A stretch of DNA of 10,637 bases. Origin: CAYXRK01 sp964467615. GTDB taxonomy: Bacteria > Hydrogenedentota > Hydrogenedentia > Hydrogenedentales > GCA-2746185. Below are positions 1 through 7,136 of the stretch, piece by piece. The DNA lies in the NCBI GenBank assembly GCA_964467615.1, contig CAYXRK010000164.1, forward strand, positions 1-10,637. The letters are read 5' to 3'. How positions within the stretch are numbered: the stretch's first letter is position 1; each line of letters begins with the position of its first letter. The notes under the pieces are model-generated. The model ran no database searches and was not told the DNA's origin. It was given only the letters and a program-made list of their open reading frames with translations. The translations under genes were made by a program, and so were the position numbers.

Positions 1-936
1 GGAAGGCGGTCTCGCCGGTGCGGATGGGGAAGTTCTGCTGCACTTCCTTGCGCTCTTTACCGCCGAAGGGCGGATTGGCCAACACCACGTCGTAGCGATC
101 TTTCTCCTGAATGTCGGCGAGGTTTTCGGTGAGGGTGTTGGTGTGGACGATGTTCGGCGCTTCGATGCCGTGCAGGATCATGTTCATGATCGCGATGACG
201 TAGGCGAGCGACTTCTTTTCCTTCCCGTGGAAGGTGCGTGTTTGGAGGATGTCGAGGTCTTTGGTGGTGAGTTTTCCGCGCTTGAGAAAGTCGAACGACT
301 CGCAGAGGAAGCCGGCGGAACCGCAGGCACCGTCGTAGATCCGCTCGCCGATTTGGGGCTGCACGACCTGCACGATGGCGCGGATGAGCGGGCGCGGGGT
401 GTAGTACTCGCCGCCGTTGCGCCCGGCGTTGCCCATGTTTTTGATTTTGGCTTCGTAGAGGTGGGAGAGCTCGTGCTTCTCGGTCTGGGATCGGAAGCTC
501 AGTTCGTCGATGAGGTCGATGATCTCGCGCAGGTTGTATCCGCTGGATATCTTGTTTTTGATCTCGCCAAAGATTTCGCCGATTTTGTATTCGATGGTGT
601 CCGGTCCGGTGGCCCTTTGTTTGAAGCCCTGGAGATAGGGGAAGAGCTTCAGGTTGACGAAGTCGCGGAGGTCGTCGCCGGTCTGCGCGGTGTTGTGATC
701 GAGCTTGCCGTCCTTACCCTTGGGCGCGGCCCATGTTTCCCAGCGGTAGTCCGGGTCGAGGATGTAGCTATATCGTTTGCGATCCAGCTTGGCTTCTATC
801 GCCTTTTCCTGCTCGAGTCCGTTGAGGTATTTCAGGAAAAGGAGCCACGAAGTCTGTTCGGTGTAATCGAGTTCGGTGGTGCAACCGGCCTCTTTGCGAG
901 GATGTCGTCGATGTTCTTGAAGACTTGCTCAAACAT
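1..936 (-). CDS. hsdM: Type I restriction-modification methyltransferase subunit HsdM, partial at the left edge and frameshifted near its start
   Basis: This is the N-6 adenine DNA methyltransferase (modification) subunit of a type I restriction system. It works with HsdS and HsdR to methylate host recognition sites using S-adenosylmethionine. About 310 codons are visible before the gene leaves the window. The product begins MFEQVFKNIDDIL, and after a shift continues KEAGCTTELDYTEQTSWLLF, the classic HsdM N-terminus. The SAM-binding motif DGACGSAGF (bases 334-308) and the catalytic NPPF (bases 76-65) are both intact and in one frame. The start ATG at 936 follows a GGAG ribosome site. One base is missing around 895-900: the ATG and the rest of the protein lie in different frames, and no alternative start is seen in the second frame near this point. 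This is either a real inactivating deletion or a sequence error. hsdS and hsdR, if present, should lie to the left. Confidence 0.88.
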
Positions 937-1077
937 GGTGGCTCCGGCGCGCAACTGAGCAAAGACTGTATCACTTAGGCGACACGCAAGAAAGGGCATG
1001 ACGCGATTGAGCCATCGGTGCTTCCATCATCGTCCACGCGCTACAATGCCGCGCTTTTATCTGCGAAGGAGAAACGC
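937..1077. promoter_or_regulatory. Divergent intergenic region between hsdM and the quinone oxidoreductase
   Basis: This 141-bp spacer separates two divergent genes and must carry promoters for both unless transcription comes from elsewhere. On the plus strand a TACAAT at 1042-1047 resembles a -10 box, but no convincing -35 lies 16-18 bases upstream. A purine-rich AAGGAGA (1065-1071) is a good ribosome site for the ATG at 1078. On the minus strand a GGAG precedes the hsdM ATG. No operator-like palindrome is evident. Confidence 0.35.
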
Positions 1078-2061
1078 ATGCGCGCTGTGTTGTGCCGGTC
1101 GTATGGACCGCCGGAAAACCTGACCCTCGAAGAAGTCGCCGCGCCGAAGCCGGGCAAGGGCGAGGTCCTCGTCGACATTTACGCCGCGGGCCTGAACTTT
1201 CCCGACACGCTCCAAATCGCGGGCAAGTACCAGTTCCAGCCGCCGTTCCCGTTCACGCCGGCGTCTGAATTCGCGGGCAAAGTCGCCCAACTCGGCGAAG
1301 GCGTCGCGGGGTTCGCCGTGGGCGACCGCGTCATGGCGCTCATCGGCGTCGGCGCGATGGCCGAACAAGCGGTCGCGCCCGCGGCCATGCTGCGCAAAAT
1401 GCCCGCGCGCATGACGATGCCCGAGGCCTCCGGCTTCACGATGGTCTACGGCACTTCGCACCACGCGCTCAAGCAACGCGCGAACATCCAGCCGGGCGAG
1501 ACGTTGCTCGTGCTCGGCGCGGGCGGCGGCGTCGGCCTCACCGCCGTCGAACTCGGCCACGCGATGGGCGCGCGCGTCATCGCCGCAGCGAGTTCGGACG
1601 ACAAACTCACCATCGCCAAACGTTTCGGCGCGGACGAACTCATCAACTACAGCGACGGCAAACTCAAGGACCGCGTCAAGAACCTGACCGGCGGCAACGG
1701 CGCGGACGTCGTCTACGATCCCGTCGGCGGCGACCTCTTCGATCAAGCCACGCGCTGCATCAACTGGGAAGGCCGCTTCCTCGTTGTCGGGTTCGCGAGC
1801 GGCCGCATCCCGCAACTCCCCGCGAACCTCATTCTGCTCAAAGGCTGCCAATACTGCGGCGTGTTCTGGGGCGATTTCCGCCGCCGCTGCCCCGAGCTCA
1901 ACGACAAGAACTTCGAGGAACTTTTCGCGCTGTACGACGCCGGCAAGATCAAGCCGTATGTTTCGCAGACGTTCCCGCTCGAAAAATACGTCGACGCGCT
2001 GAATGTGTTCGTGAAGCGCCAGGCGATCGGGAAGGTCGTGATCGAAATGCGGAAGGAATAG
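1078..2061 (+). CDS. NADPH:quinone oxidoreductase family protein (zinc-free medium-chain dehydrogenase/reductase)
   Basis: The 327-residue product is a medium-chain dehydrogenase/reductase of the quinone oxidoreductase type, a cytosolic enzyme expected to pass electrons from NAD(P)H to quinones or alpha,beta-unsaturated carbonyls. It has the GroES-like N-terminal fold with AAGLNFPDTLQIAGKY (residues 36-51), the family form NFPD in place of zinc-binding residues, then PFPFTPASEFAG (56-67). The Rossmann nucleotide-binding loop is GAGGGVG (147-153), followed by GADVVYDPVGG (208-218), typical of the family. The structural and catalytic zinc cysteine sets of alcohol dehydrogenases are absent. I chose the ATG at 1078 over an upstream in-frame GTG at 1018 because AAGGAGA sits just before it and homologues begin MRAV. 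Third codon positions are strongly GC-rich, like the other housekeeping genes here. The exact substrate cannot be read from the sequence. Confidence 0.93.
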   Translation: MRAVLCRSYGPPENLTLEEVAAPKPGKGEVLVDIYAAGLNFPDTLQIAGKYQFQPPFPFTPASEFAGKVAQLGEGVAGFAVGDRVMALIGVGAMAEQAVAPAAMLRKMPARMTMPEASGFTMVYGTSHHALKQRANIQPGETLLVLGAGGGVGLTAVELGHAMGARVIAAASSDDKLTIAKRFGADELINYSDGKLKDRVKNLTGGNGADVVYDPVGGDLFDQATRCINWEGRFLVVGFASGRIPQLPANLILLKGCQYCGVFWGDFRRRCPELNDKNFEELFALYDAGKIKPYVSQTFPLEKYVDALNVFVKRQAIGKVVIEMRKE

Positions 2062-2174
2062 GACTATGATATTGAAGACAGTTGAGGATTTGCCCGAAAG
2101 TGTGATGCGAAATTGAATGCCACTGAGTCACCGAATAGGGCTTCCGTTTCCGATCAGACACTGAGGACTAGGCA

Positions 2175-3257
2175 ATGGCAGAAACCGACGAATTGAAATC
2201 TTCAACAAAGGCAGACAACCGCAAGTCGAGCAGTGAAGGAACGCCGCTTGTGTTTATTAGCCACGACAGCCGCGATGCAGATCTGGCAGAAGCGTTTAGC
2301 AAATTGTTGAAAAGGGTAAGCGCTGGATCGCTCAAATCTTTCCGGTCATCGGATAGAGGTGGAACCGAAGGAATTCAATATGGTGACGAATGGTACAAGC
2401 GGTTGATGGAAAAACTTGGAGATGCAAGTGATGTTGTATGCCTGTTTACCAAGAGGAGCCTCAATCGCCCGTGGATTCTCTTCGAAGCAGGTGTGGCGAA
2501 AGGAAAGTTGGATAAACCGGTGCAAGGAATTGCCCTAGGCGTGCCGCTTGCCCAAATCAGTACAGGGCCCTTCTACCAATTCCACAATTGCCAAGATGAC
2601 GAGGAGGGTCTTACCGGTCTCGTCATGCAACTTCTGAAGCGCATCCCAAGTACCGACCCAGACCAAGAAGGCGTGGCCCTTCAAGTGCGAGCATTCACAA
2701 AGGAAGTCGAAGAGATTCTCGCAGATATGAGCGAAGAAGATAGTGGGCCTCAAGTAGATCAGGCCGAGAGCAGTGAGACGTCTGCGGCCAAGCTGTTCGA
2801 GGAAATCAAAGTGATGGTACGAGACCTACCCTCGAATCTCGAAGAAAGGTTTTCGGACGGAATGGGCCCATTTCGTGGCCGACGCATGCGGCGTTTTCAT
2901 CCGATGATGTTGGACGAGATGATGCATATGATGTCTCCCGGAGAACCCGACCCTTATATCGGTATTCTGGTGGTCGCAAGTCTTTTGCGGGATGATTTCC
3001 CTTGGCTATATGAATTGGGGGTGGAAGTTTACCGATCGGCTCGGGGAAATCGAAAATCCGCGACCAAGGATGCGCTATTGCGATTCCGTCACGCTGTCGA
3101 ATTTACGACGCACGGTCCATTCATGGAAGAGATGATGATGAGATCTAAGGAGGGTCACATGTTCATGCGCGAAGTGCTGCACATTACGGAGAGAGCCGCC
3201 GAACGCTGTATGACTATTGAAGAAGAACGTAGAGAACACTCGCAACACGAACCCTAG
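2175..3257 (+). CDS. TIR-domain protein with an unassigned C-terminal helical domain (candidate NADase or defence effector)
   Basis: The 360-residue product carries a bacterial TIR domain at residues ~24-155: VFISHDSRDADLAEAF (strand A and helix A), a BB-loop region around SSDRGGTEG (58-66), and RPWILFEAG with W100 and E104 forming the WxxxE motif whose glutamate is catalytic in NAD-cleaving TIR proteins. An acidic linker (~180-203) leads to a C-terminal part (~204-360) with a Met/Arg-rich stretch (RRMRRFHPMMLDEMMHMM, 236-253) and predicted helices that I do not recognise. Many bacterial TIR proteins act in antiphage immunity, with the C-terminus or a partner gene sensing infection. No Thoeris ThsA, CBASS cyclase or Argonaute partner lies beside it. 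The start is set by GAGGA seven bases upstream. A TATGAT at 2065-2070 with a poor -35 could be its promoter. Its base composition is clearly less GC-rich than its neighbours, suggesting transfer. NAD cleavage itself is inferred. Confidence 0.88.
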   Translation: MAETDELKSSTKADNRKSSSEGTPLVFISHDSRDADLAEAFSKLLKRVSAGSLKSFRSSDRGGTEGIQYGDEWYKRLMEKLGDASDVVCLFTKRSLNRPWILFEAGVAKGKLDKPVQGIALGVPLAQISTGPFYQFHNCQDDEEGLTGLVMQLLKRIPSTDPDQEGVALQVRAFTKEVEEILADMSEEDSGPQVDQAESSETSAAKLFEEIKVMVRDLPSNLEERFSDGMGPFRGRRMRRFHPMMLDEMMHMMSPGEPDPYIGILVVASLLRDDFPWLYELGVEVYRSARGNRKSATKDALLRFRHAVEFTTHGPFMEEMMMRSKEGHMFMREVLHITERAAERCMTIEEERREHSQHEP

Positions 3258-3281
3258 CGAACGATATACGAGTCGATGTGA

Positions 3282-3920
3282 ATGAGCAAACGCAGTTTTC
3301 TTTACCGCGCGCACCCTTGGCACGGCGTCGCCGTCGGCCCGGATCCGCCGGCCTTGGTCACGGCGTATATCGAACTGACGCCGGAAGACACGATCAAGTA
3401 CGAACTCGACAAGGCGTCCGGCATTCTCAAAGTCGATCGCCCGCAGCTTTACTCGAACGTGTGCCCCGCGTTCTACGGATTCATTCCGCGCACCTATTGC
3501 GCCGAACACCTCGGCGCGCTCGCCAGCGAACGCACTGGCCGCCCCGGCATCATCGGCGATGGCGACCCGCTCGACATCTGTGTGCTCACCGACAAACGCA
3601 TCACCAGAAGCAACATTCTCATCGACGCTATCCCCATCGGCGGCCTGCGCATGATCGACGCCAACAAGGCCGACGACAAAATCATCGCTGTGATGAAAGG
3701 CGATCAGGCCTACGACCTCGTGCGCGACATCTCGGACGTGCGCCCGACGCAACTTGATCGTCTCCGCCATTATTTCCTCACCTACAAGCAATCGCCGGAC
3801 GCATCGGAACGCGTCGTTGAAATCGCCGAAGTCTACGACCGCGACGCCGCCCACGAAGCCATCCGCCGCTCCCAACTCGACTACGAAGCCCACTTCGGCA
3901 GCGCGCATGCGCAAAGCTGA
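3282..3920 (+). CDS. ppa: Family I inorganic pyrophosphatase
   Basis: This 212-residue soluble enzyme hydrolyses pyrophosphate to two phosphates, pulling biosynthetic reactions such as aminoacyl-tRNA and nucleic acid synthesis forward. The family signature DGDPLDIC is at residues 93-100. Residues matching the E. coli active site line up with near-constant spacing: E31, K39, E41, R53, Y65, D93, D95, D98, D126, D131, K133, Y168 and K169. It is longer than the ~175-residue E. coli enzyme because of an N-terminal extension (~25 residues) and an insertion around residues 73-92, just before the metal-binding loop. The ATG at 3282 lies 25 bases after the TIR gene and has no strong ribosome site. The downstream hydrolase start overlaps its last 14 bases, suggesting co-translation. 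GC-rich codon usage marks it as part of the resident genome. Confidence 0.95.
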   Translation: MSKRSFLYRAHPWHGVAVGPDPPALVTAYIELTPEDTIKYELDKASGILKVDRPQLYSNVCPAFYGFIPRTYCAEHLGALASERTGRPGIIGDGDPLDICVLTDKRITRSNILIDAIPIGGLRMIDANKADDKIIAVMKGDQAYDLVRDISDVRPTQLDRLRHYFLTYKQSPDASERVVEIAEVYDRDAAHEAIRRSQLDYEAHFGSAHAQS

Positions 3921-4920
3921 CCATACCGAAAGTCGGCGCTGTCTCGACAAACTCTCTTTTGTGTTCTATGCGTTCTTTTGCGGCTATCCGTTCGTATTCG
4001 CCCAAACCACCGACCTCACCGATCTCCGCGCCCGCTTCCTCGAAGTCTCCGGCCCAATCATCGACGAATCGAAACGTTGCCCGCTCGATCCGCAAGAGAT
4101 CGAACGCGAATCGTTCGCCGAATACACCCGCACGAAGCTCACTATCCAAGTCGAACCCGGTGACCGCCTTCCGTTCTATCTCCTCACGCCGAACAACCTG
4201 ACCGCGCCCGCGTCGGCGATGCTCTGCCTACACCCCACAAACCCGCACGGCAAACTCGTCGTCCTCGGTCTCGGCAACGAGCCCAACCGCAATTACGCCG
4301 TCGAGCTCGCGCAGCGCAGCTACATCACCCTCGCGCCCGATTACCCCGGTTTCGGCGACTACAAGCCCGACGCCTACGCAATGGGCTACGCCAGCGCCAC
4401 GGCAAAGGGCGTCTGGAACCACATCCGCTGCATCGACTATCTGCAATCGCTGCCCAACGTCGATCCCGCGCGCATCGGTTGCATCGGCCACTCGCTCGGC
4501 GGACACAACACCCTCTTCCTCGGCCTGTTCGATGAGCGCGTCAAACTTTTGGTCACCAGTTGCGGCTTCACCTCGTTCGCTAAATACTACGGCGGCGACC
4601 TCACGGGCTGGAGCCATAAGGGTTACATGCCGCGCATCGCCGATATCTATGGCAAAGACCCCGCCAAAATGCCCTGGGATTTTCCCCAACTCCTCGCCGC
4701 GCTCGCCCCACGCCCAGTGTTCATCAATGCCCCGCTCCACGACGAAAACTTCGAAGTCTCCGGCGTACGCGATTGCGTCGAATTCGCGAAGAGTGCTTAC
4801 GGTCTCGTGGCCGAGACCAATCTCGTCACCGTGCATCCGGATTGTGGGCACGATTTTCCGCCCGATGTCCGCGAGCAGTCGTACAAATTCATTGACCGCG
4901 CGCTGAGGATGAATCGTTAG
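3907..4920 (+). CDS. Exported alpha/beta hydrolase (dienelactone hydrolase or acetyl-esterase-like)
   Basis: The 337-residue product is an alpha/beta-hydrolase with a probable signal peptide: a charged start (MRKADHTESRR) is followed by the hydrophobic LSFVFYAFFCGYPFVFA and a likely cleavage after VFA (residue ~32). The nucleophile elbow is GHSLGG with S196. Candidate acid D279 (APLHDENF) and catalytic H315 (PDCGHDFPP) follow in the usual order, so the triad is complete. The oxyanion region is LHPTNPHGK (109-116), and APDYPGFGDY (143-152) is a common esterase/dienelactone-hydrolase element. Proteins of this shape act on esters outside the cytoplasm, often on carbohydrate acetyl groups, but the substrate here is unknown. 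I set the start at ATG 3907, which gives the signal peptide and a 14-bp overlap with ppa. The same frame is open further upstream, but that stretch is low-complexity antiphase translation of ppa. Confidence 0.85.
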   Translation: MRKADHTESRRCLDKLSFVFYAFFCGYPFVFAQTTDLTDLRARFLEVSGPIIDESKRCPLDPQEIERESFAEYTRTKLTIQVEPGDRLPFYLLTPNNLTAPASAMLCLHPTNPHGKLVVLGLGNEPNRNYAVELAQRSYITLAPDYPGFGDYKPDAYAMGYASATAKGVWNHIRCIDYLQSLPNVDPARIGCIGHSLGGHNTLFLGLFDERVKLLVTSCGFTSFAKYYGGDLTGWSHKGYMPRIADIYGKDPAKMPWDFPQLLAALAPRPVFINAPLHDENFEVSGVRDCVEFAKSAYGLVAETNLVTVHPDCGHDFPPDVREQSYKFIDRALRMNR

Positions 4921-5007
4921 CCACACAATCGTTTCGGCGTGTGCATCGTGCCGCGGCCTTCGTGTATTCTCGACGTCCCCCGGATTTCTCTTCGCACGGT
5001 CACACCT

Positions 5008-6489
5008 ATGTCCAACGTTCGCGTCCGAATCGCCCCGTCGCCCTCCGGCTTCCTTCACATCGGCACCGCCAAAATCGCGCTGATGAACTGGCTCTTCGCC
5101 CGCAACCAGGGCGGCGCGTTCATCCTGCGCCTTGAAGACACCGACGCCGAGCGCACCGACGAGGCATTCGTCCAAGGTATGTGCGAAGGCTTCAAGTGGC
5201 TCGGCCTCGATTGGGACGAAGGTCCCCCCTTCGGCGATGAACCCGAGAAGGGCGATCGCGGTCCCTATCGCCAATCGCAACGCGCTGACATCCACCGCGC
5301 CGCCGCACAAAAACTGCTCGCATCAGGCCACGCCTACCGATGCTTTTGCTCGAAGGAGCAACTCGACGCCGAGCGCGCACAGGCCGAAGCCGAAAAACGA
5401 AGTTGGCGCTACAGCGGCGCGTGCCGAAATCTCACGTCAGACCAAATCGCGGCCAAGGGCGGCGCGCCGTCCGTTGTGCGCTTCAAAGTGCCCGCCGGCG
5501 AGACCGTCGTCGATGACGTCGTCCAAGGCCAAGTCCGCGTCAGGAACGAACAGTTCGACGATTTCGTCATCGCCCGCGCCGACGGCTCCGCGCTATACCA
5601 CCTCGCCGTCGTCGTCGATGACATCGAGATGGGCATCACGCACATCCTGCGCGGCGACGACCACCTCACCAACGCCTCGAAACACGTCATGCTCTTCCGC
5701 GCCCTCGGCGTCGGGCCGCCCGTCTTCGCGCACCTCCCCCTCGTGCTCGACGAACGCGGCAAGAAATACAGCAAGCGCGACCGCGGCGCGAACGTCCTCG
5801 ATTGGCGCGACGACGGCTACCTCCCCGAGGCGCTCATCAACTACGTCGTCCTGCTCGGCTGGTCCGAAGGCGACGACAAGGAAGTCTTCACGCGCGACGA
5901 ACTCATCCAGGCGTTCTCGCTAGATCGCCTCGGCAAATCGGCCGGCCGCTTCGACCTCAAAAAGTTCCAATGGCTGAACGGCCAGCACATACGCCTACTG
6001 CCGCCACAGGAACTCCTCGCTCGCCTCCTCCCCATTCTCAACGCGGCCGGTTTCGACACCGCCTCGAAATCACTCGCATGGCTCCTGCGAATGACCGAAA
6101 TCTGTCAGGAAAAACTCGGCACCCTCAAGGACATTGTCGGCCAAACTGATTTCTTCTTCATCGAACCCACGGAGTACGAAGACAGGGCCGTCAAGAAACA
6201 CTGGCAATTGCCCGACGCCGCCGCCCGCCTTGAATCCATCCGCGCCGCGCTCGATGCCGTCGCCGACTGGACGCACGACCCCCTCAAAGCCGCGATCGAA
6301 CACCTCGCCGAATCCCACGGCGAAAAACTCGGCGCCTACGTCCATCCCCTCCGCCTCGCCCTCACCGGCAAAAGCGTCGGCCCCGGCCTCTTCGAACTCA
6401 CCGAACTCCTCGGCAAACCTACCACCTTAGCCCGCCTCGACAAGGCCAGCGCCTTCATTCGTAAGTACCGCGTGGAAATCCCGACGTGA
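5008..6489 (+). CDS. gltX: Glutamyl-tRNA synthetase
   Basis: This class I aminoacyl-tRNA synthetase charges tRNA-Glu (and in some bacteria tRNA-Gln) with glutamate in the cytoplasm. The 493-residue length is normal for bacterial GltX. The HIGH signature appears as HIGT (residues 17-20) after RIAPSPSGFL, and the KMSKS loop as KKYSKRD (252-258), carrying Y at a position that is more often L or F. FILRLEDTDAERT (38-50) is the glutamate-site strand, and YRCFCS with C112 and C114 plus C139 resembles the zinc-binding region of the E. coli enzyme. The catalytic block ALYHLAVVVDDIEMGITHILRGDDH (195-219) is intact. The C-terminal anticodon-binding helices run to KASAFIRKYRVEIPT. The start is ATG 5008, giving the usual MSNVRVRIAPSPSG; an in-frame GTG at 4939 would add an atypical extension. 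The Shine-Dalgarno is weak. Its last 35 bases overlap a convergent small gene. Confidence 0.96.
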   Translation: MSNVRVRIAPSPSGFLHIGTAKIALMNWLFARNQGGAFILRLEDTDAERTDEAFVQGMCEGFKWLGLDWDEGPPFGDEPEKGDRGPYRQSQRADIHRAAAQKLLASGHAYRCFCSKEQLDAERAQAEAEKRSWRYSGACRNLTSDQIAAKGGAPSVVRFKVPAGETVVDDVVQGQVRVRNEQFDDFVIARADGSALYHLAVVVDDIEMGITHILRGDDHLTNASKHVMLFRALGVGPPVFAHLPLVLDERGKKYSKRDRGANVLDWRDDGYLPEALINYVVLLGWSEGDDKEVFTRDELIQAFSLDRLGKSAGRFDLKKFQWLNGQHIRLLPPQELLARLLPILNAAGFDTASKSLAWLLRMTEICQEKLGTLKDIVGQTDFFFIEPTEYEDRAVKKHWQLPDAAARLESIRAALDAVADWTHDPLKAAIEHLAESHGEKLGAYVHPLRLALTGKSVGPGLFELTELLGKPTTLARLDKASAFIRKYRVEIPT

Positions 6490-6703
6490 TCACGCGCAAC
6501 TGGTTGATGACGGTCTCGACGGATTGACCTTTGAGCTTGCCGGCCCGGAACGCTTTGGTGGCCTTGCGACCGGCGGCGGCGGTTTCCCGTCGCCAGCCCT
6601 CGACGCGGCGCTTGTGCAGCAATTCTTCGAGCATGGCTTGCTGCTCTGCTGGTAGGGATTCAAGCCCCTGCCACGGCCTGTCTCTACGCCGGGGCCGTTT
6701 CAA
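6455..6703 (-). CDS. Small helical antitoxin-like protein of unknown function
   Basis: The 82-residue product contains LESLPAEQQAMLEELLHKRR (15-34), then ETAAAGRKATKAFRAGKL (40-57) and SVETVINQLR (61-70). As far as I recall this pattern, helices of the form LPxEQQxMLxELixxRR followed by FrxGeLkpqsxExxIxeLR, occurs in small proteins common in cyanobacteria and other bacteria near toxin-like genes, so an antitoxin or regulator role is plausible but unproven. The only start near the expected N-terminus is TTG at 6703, inside the last codons of the DUF2283 gene (20-bp overlap), which suggests translational coupling. An internal ATG (residue 24) would remove the conserved LP motif. The stop lies inside the 3' end of convergent gltX, so its last ~12 residues are encoded antisense to the synthetase. 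The C-terminal tail ITSGFPRGTYE may be an accidental read-on past the ancestral stop. Confidence 0.6.
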   Translation of the reverse strand: MKRPRRRDRPWQGLESLPAEQQAMLEELLHKRRVEGWRRETAAAGRKATKAFRAGKLKGQSVETVINQLRVITSGFPRGTYE

Positions 6704-6896
6704 ATGACATACGGAGCAAATCCGGGCCGGGCACGGTGAAATTGAGCTTTTCGAATCCGATCACCCGTCCCGATTTGTCTTTCATCAAGACCACCTCGTC
6801 GCCCGTTTCCTCCGCGACGTGCTCCTGGCCTGGATCGGCGAACCACACCGTCAGCGTGTTGCCGACCTTGTCATAAAACACCTTTACTTCGGCCAT
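6684..6896 (-). CDS. DUF2283 family protein
   Basis: This 70-residue protein matches the DUF2283 pattern: a small beta-rich domain beginning VKVFYDKVGNTLTVWFAD (4-21), then HVAEETGDEVVLMKDKSGRVIGFEKLNF, in which the (Y)D...LYI.F.d and (D)..Grv.GiEiln elements are recognisable. The biochemical role is unknown; members are often found beside small toxin-like or DUF4258-type genes. The ATG at 6896 is preceded by an excellent Shine-Dalgarno AAGGAG about seven bases away. The gene overlaps the stop of the upstream toxin-like remnant by 13 bases and the start of the downstream antitoxin-like frame by 20 bases, so the three are arranged as one tightly packed operon. It is complete. Confidence 0.85.
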   Translation of the reverse strand: MAEVKVFYDKVGNTLTVWFADPGQEHVAEETGDEVVLMKDKSGRVIGFEKLNFTVPGPDLLRMSFETAPA

Positions 6897-7048
6897 ACGC
6901 TTACTCCTTCTTTAATCCCGTCGGTTGGGTAGGCAGTGATCAACAGCCCTGGCTCAGTTCGCCTACTTACCACGGCACACGCCCACCGCTTCGCGCCGTA
7001 TTTCCGATAGAAGAGATGCACAGCCGGATCTATTCTACTCTGTCGCAT
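6884..7048 (-). pseudogene. C-terminal remnant of a small toxin-like gene upstream of DUF2283 (54 codons)
   Basis: Reading from ATG 7048 gives a 54-residue frame ending in TAA at 6886-6884. The sequence DPAVHLFYRKYGAKRWACAV (residues 7-26), then LLITAYPTDGIKEGVSVWPK (35-54), strongly resembles the conserved C-terminal half of a family of ~90-100-residue proteins that, as I recall it, precede DUF2283 genes: LFYRxY, kWxCVVVK, LiTAYPTDxIKkGe.iWPK. The N-terminal half of that family is missing, and a 43-bp tandem repeat starts at 7051, just upstream of the ATG. The gene therefore looks truncated by repeat insertion or deletion, although a short functional product from ATG 7048 cannot be excluded. 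It overlaps the DUF2283 start by 13 bases, confirming an original operon. A toxin role (RelE/BrnT-like) is a guess from context. Confidence 0.6.
6904..6910 (-). promoter_or_regulatory. Strong Shine-Dalgarno for the DUF2283 gene
   Basis: On the minus strand GAAGGAG ends seven bases before the DUF2283 ATG at 6896. It fixes that start and lies within the last codons of the upstream toxin-like frame, as expected for translationally linked genes. Confidence 0.7.
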
Positions 7049-7050
7049 AC

Positions 7051-7136
7051 CCTCTTCGGTCGCCCGTAGCGCCGATTTCCTAATCGGCGTGCGCCTCTTC
7101 GGTCGCCCGTAGCGCCGATTTCCTAATCGGCGTGCG
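7051..7136 (+). repeat. Two perfect head-to-tail copies of a 43-bp repeat with an internal hairpin
   Basis: Units 7051-7093 and 7094-7136 are identical, followed by only four bases of a third (CCTC). Each contains GCCGATT TCCT AATCGGC, a 7-bp stem with a 4-base loop. Identity between the copies implies recent duplication or homogenisation. It abuts the truncated toxin-like gene. Confidence 0.92.

Noticed and set aside
143..958. Long plus-strand open frame opposite hsdM
   Set aside because: It is the antisense of a clearly conserved methyltransferase with both catalytic motifs; its translation is low-complexity and matches nothing.
1057..1851. Long minus-strand open frame opposite the quinone oxidoreductase
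   Set aside because: GC-rich codon usage leaves the antisense frame open; the product is Arg/Ala/Glu-rich and unlike any family.
3754..3906. Upstream extension of the hydrolase start into ppa
   Set aside because: It would add 51 low-complexity residues ahead of the signal peptide and overlap ppa by 167 bases; ATG 3907 gives a normal exported protein.
4228..5310. Long minus-strand open frame opposite the hydrolase and the start of gltX
   Set aside because: It spans two real plus-strand genes with intact motifs and has no recognisable domain.
5132..5923. Second plus-strand open frame inside gltX
   Set aside because: Ser/Thr/Arg-rich low-complexity translation, a frame shadow of gltX.
7051..7136. 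CRISPR array
   Set aside because: The units abut without unique spacers, there are only two, and no cas gene is present.
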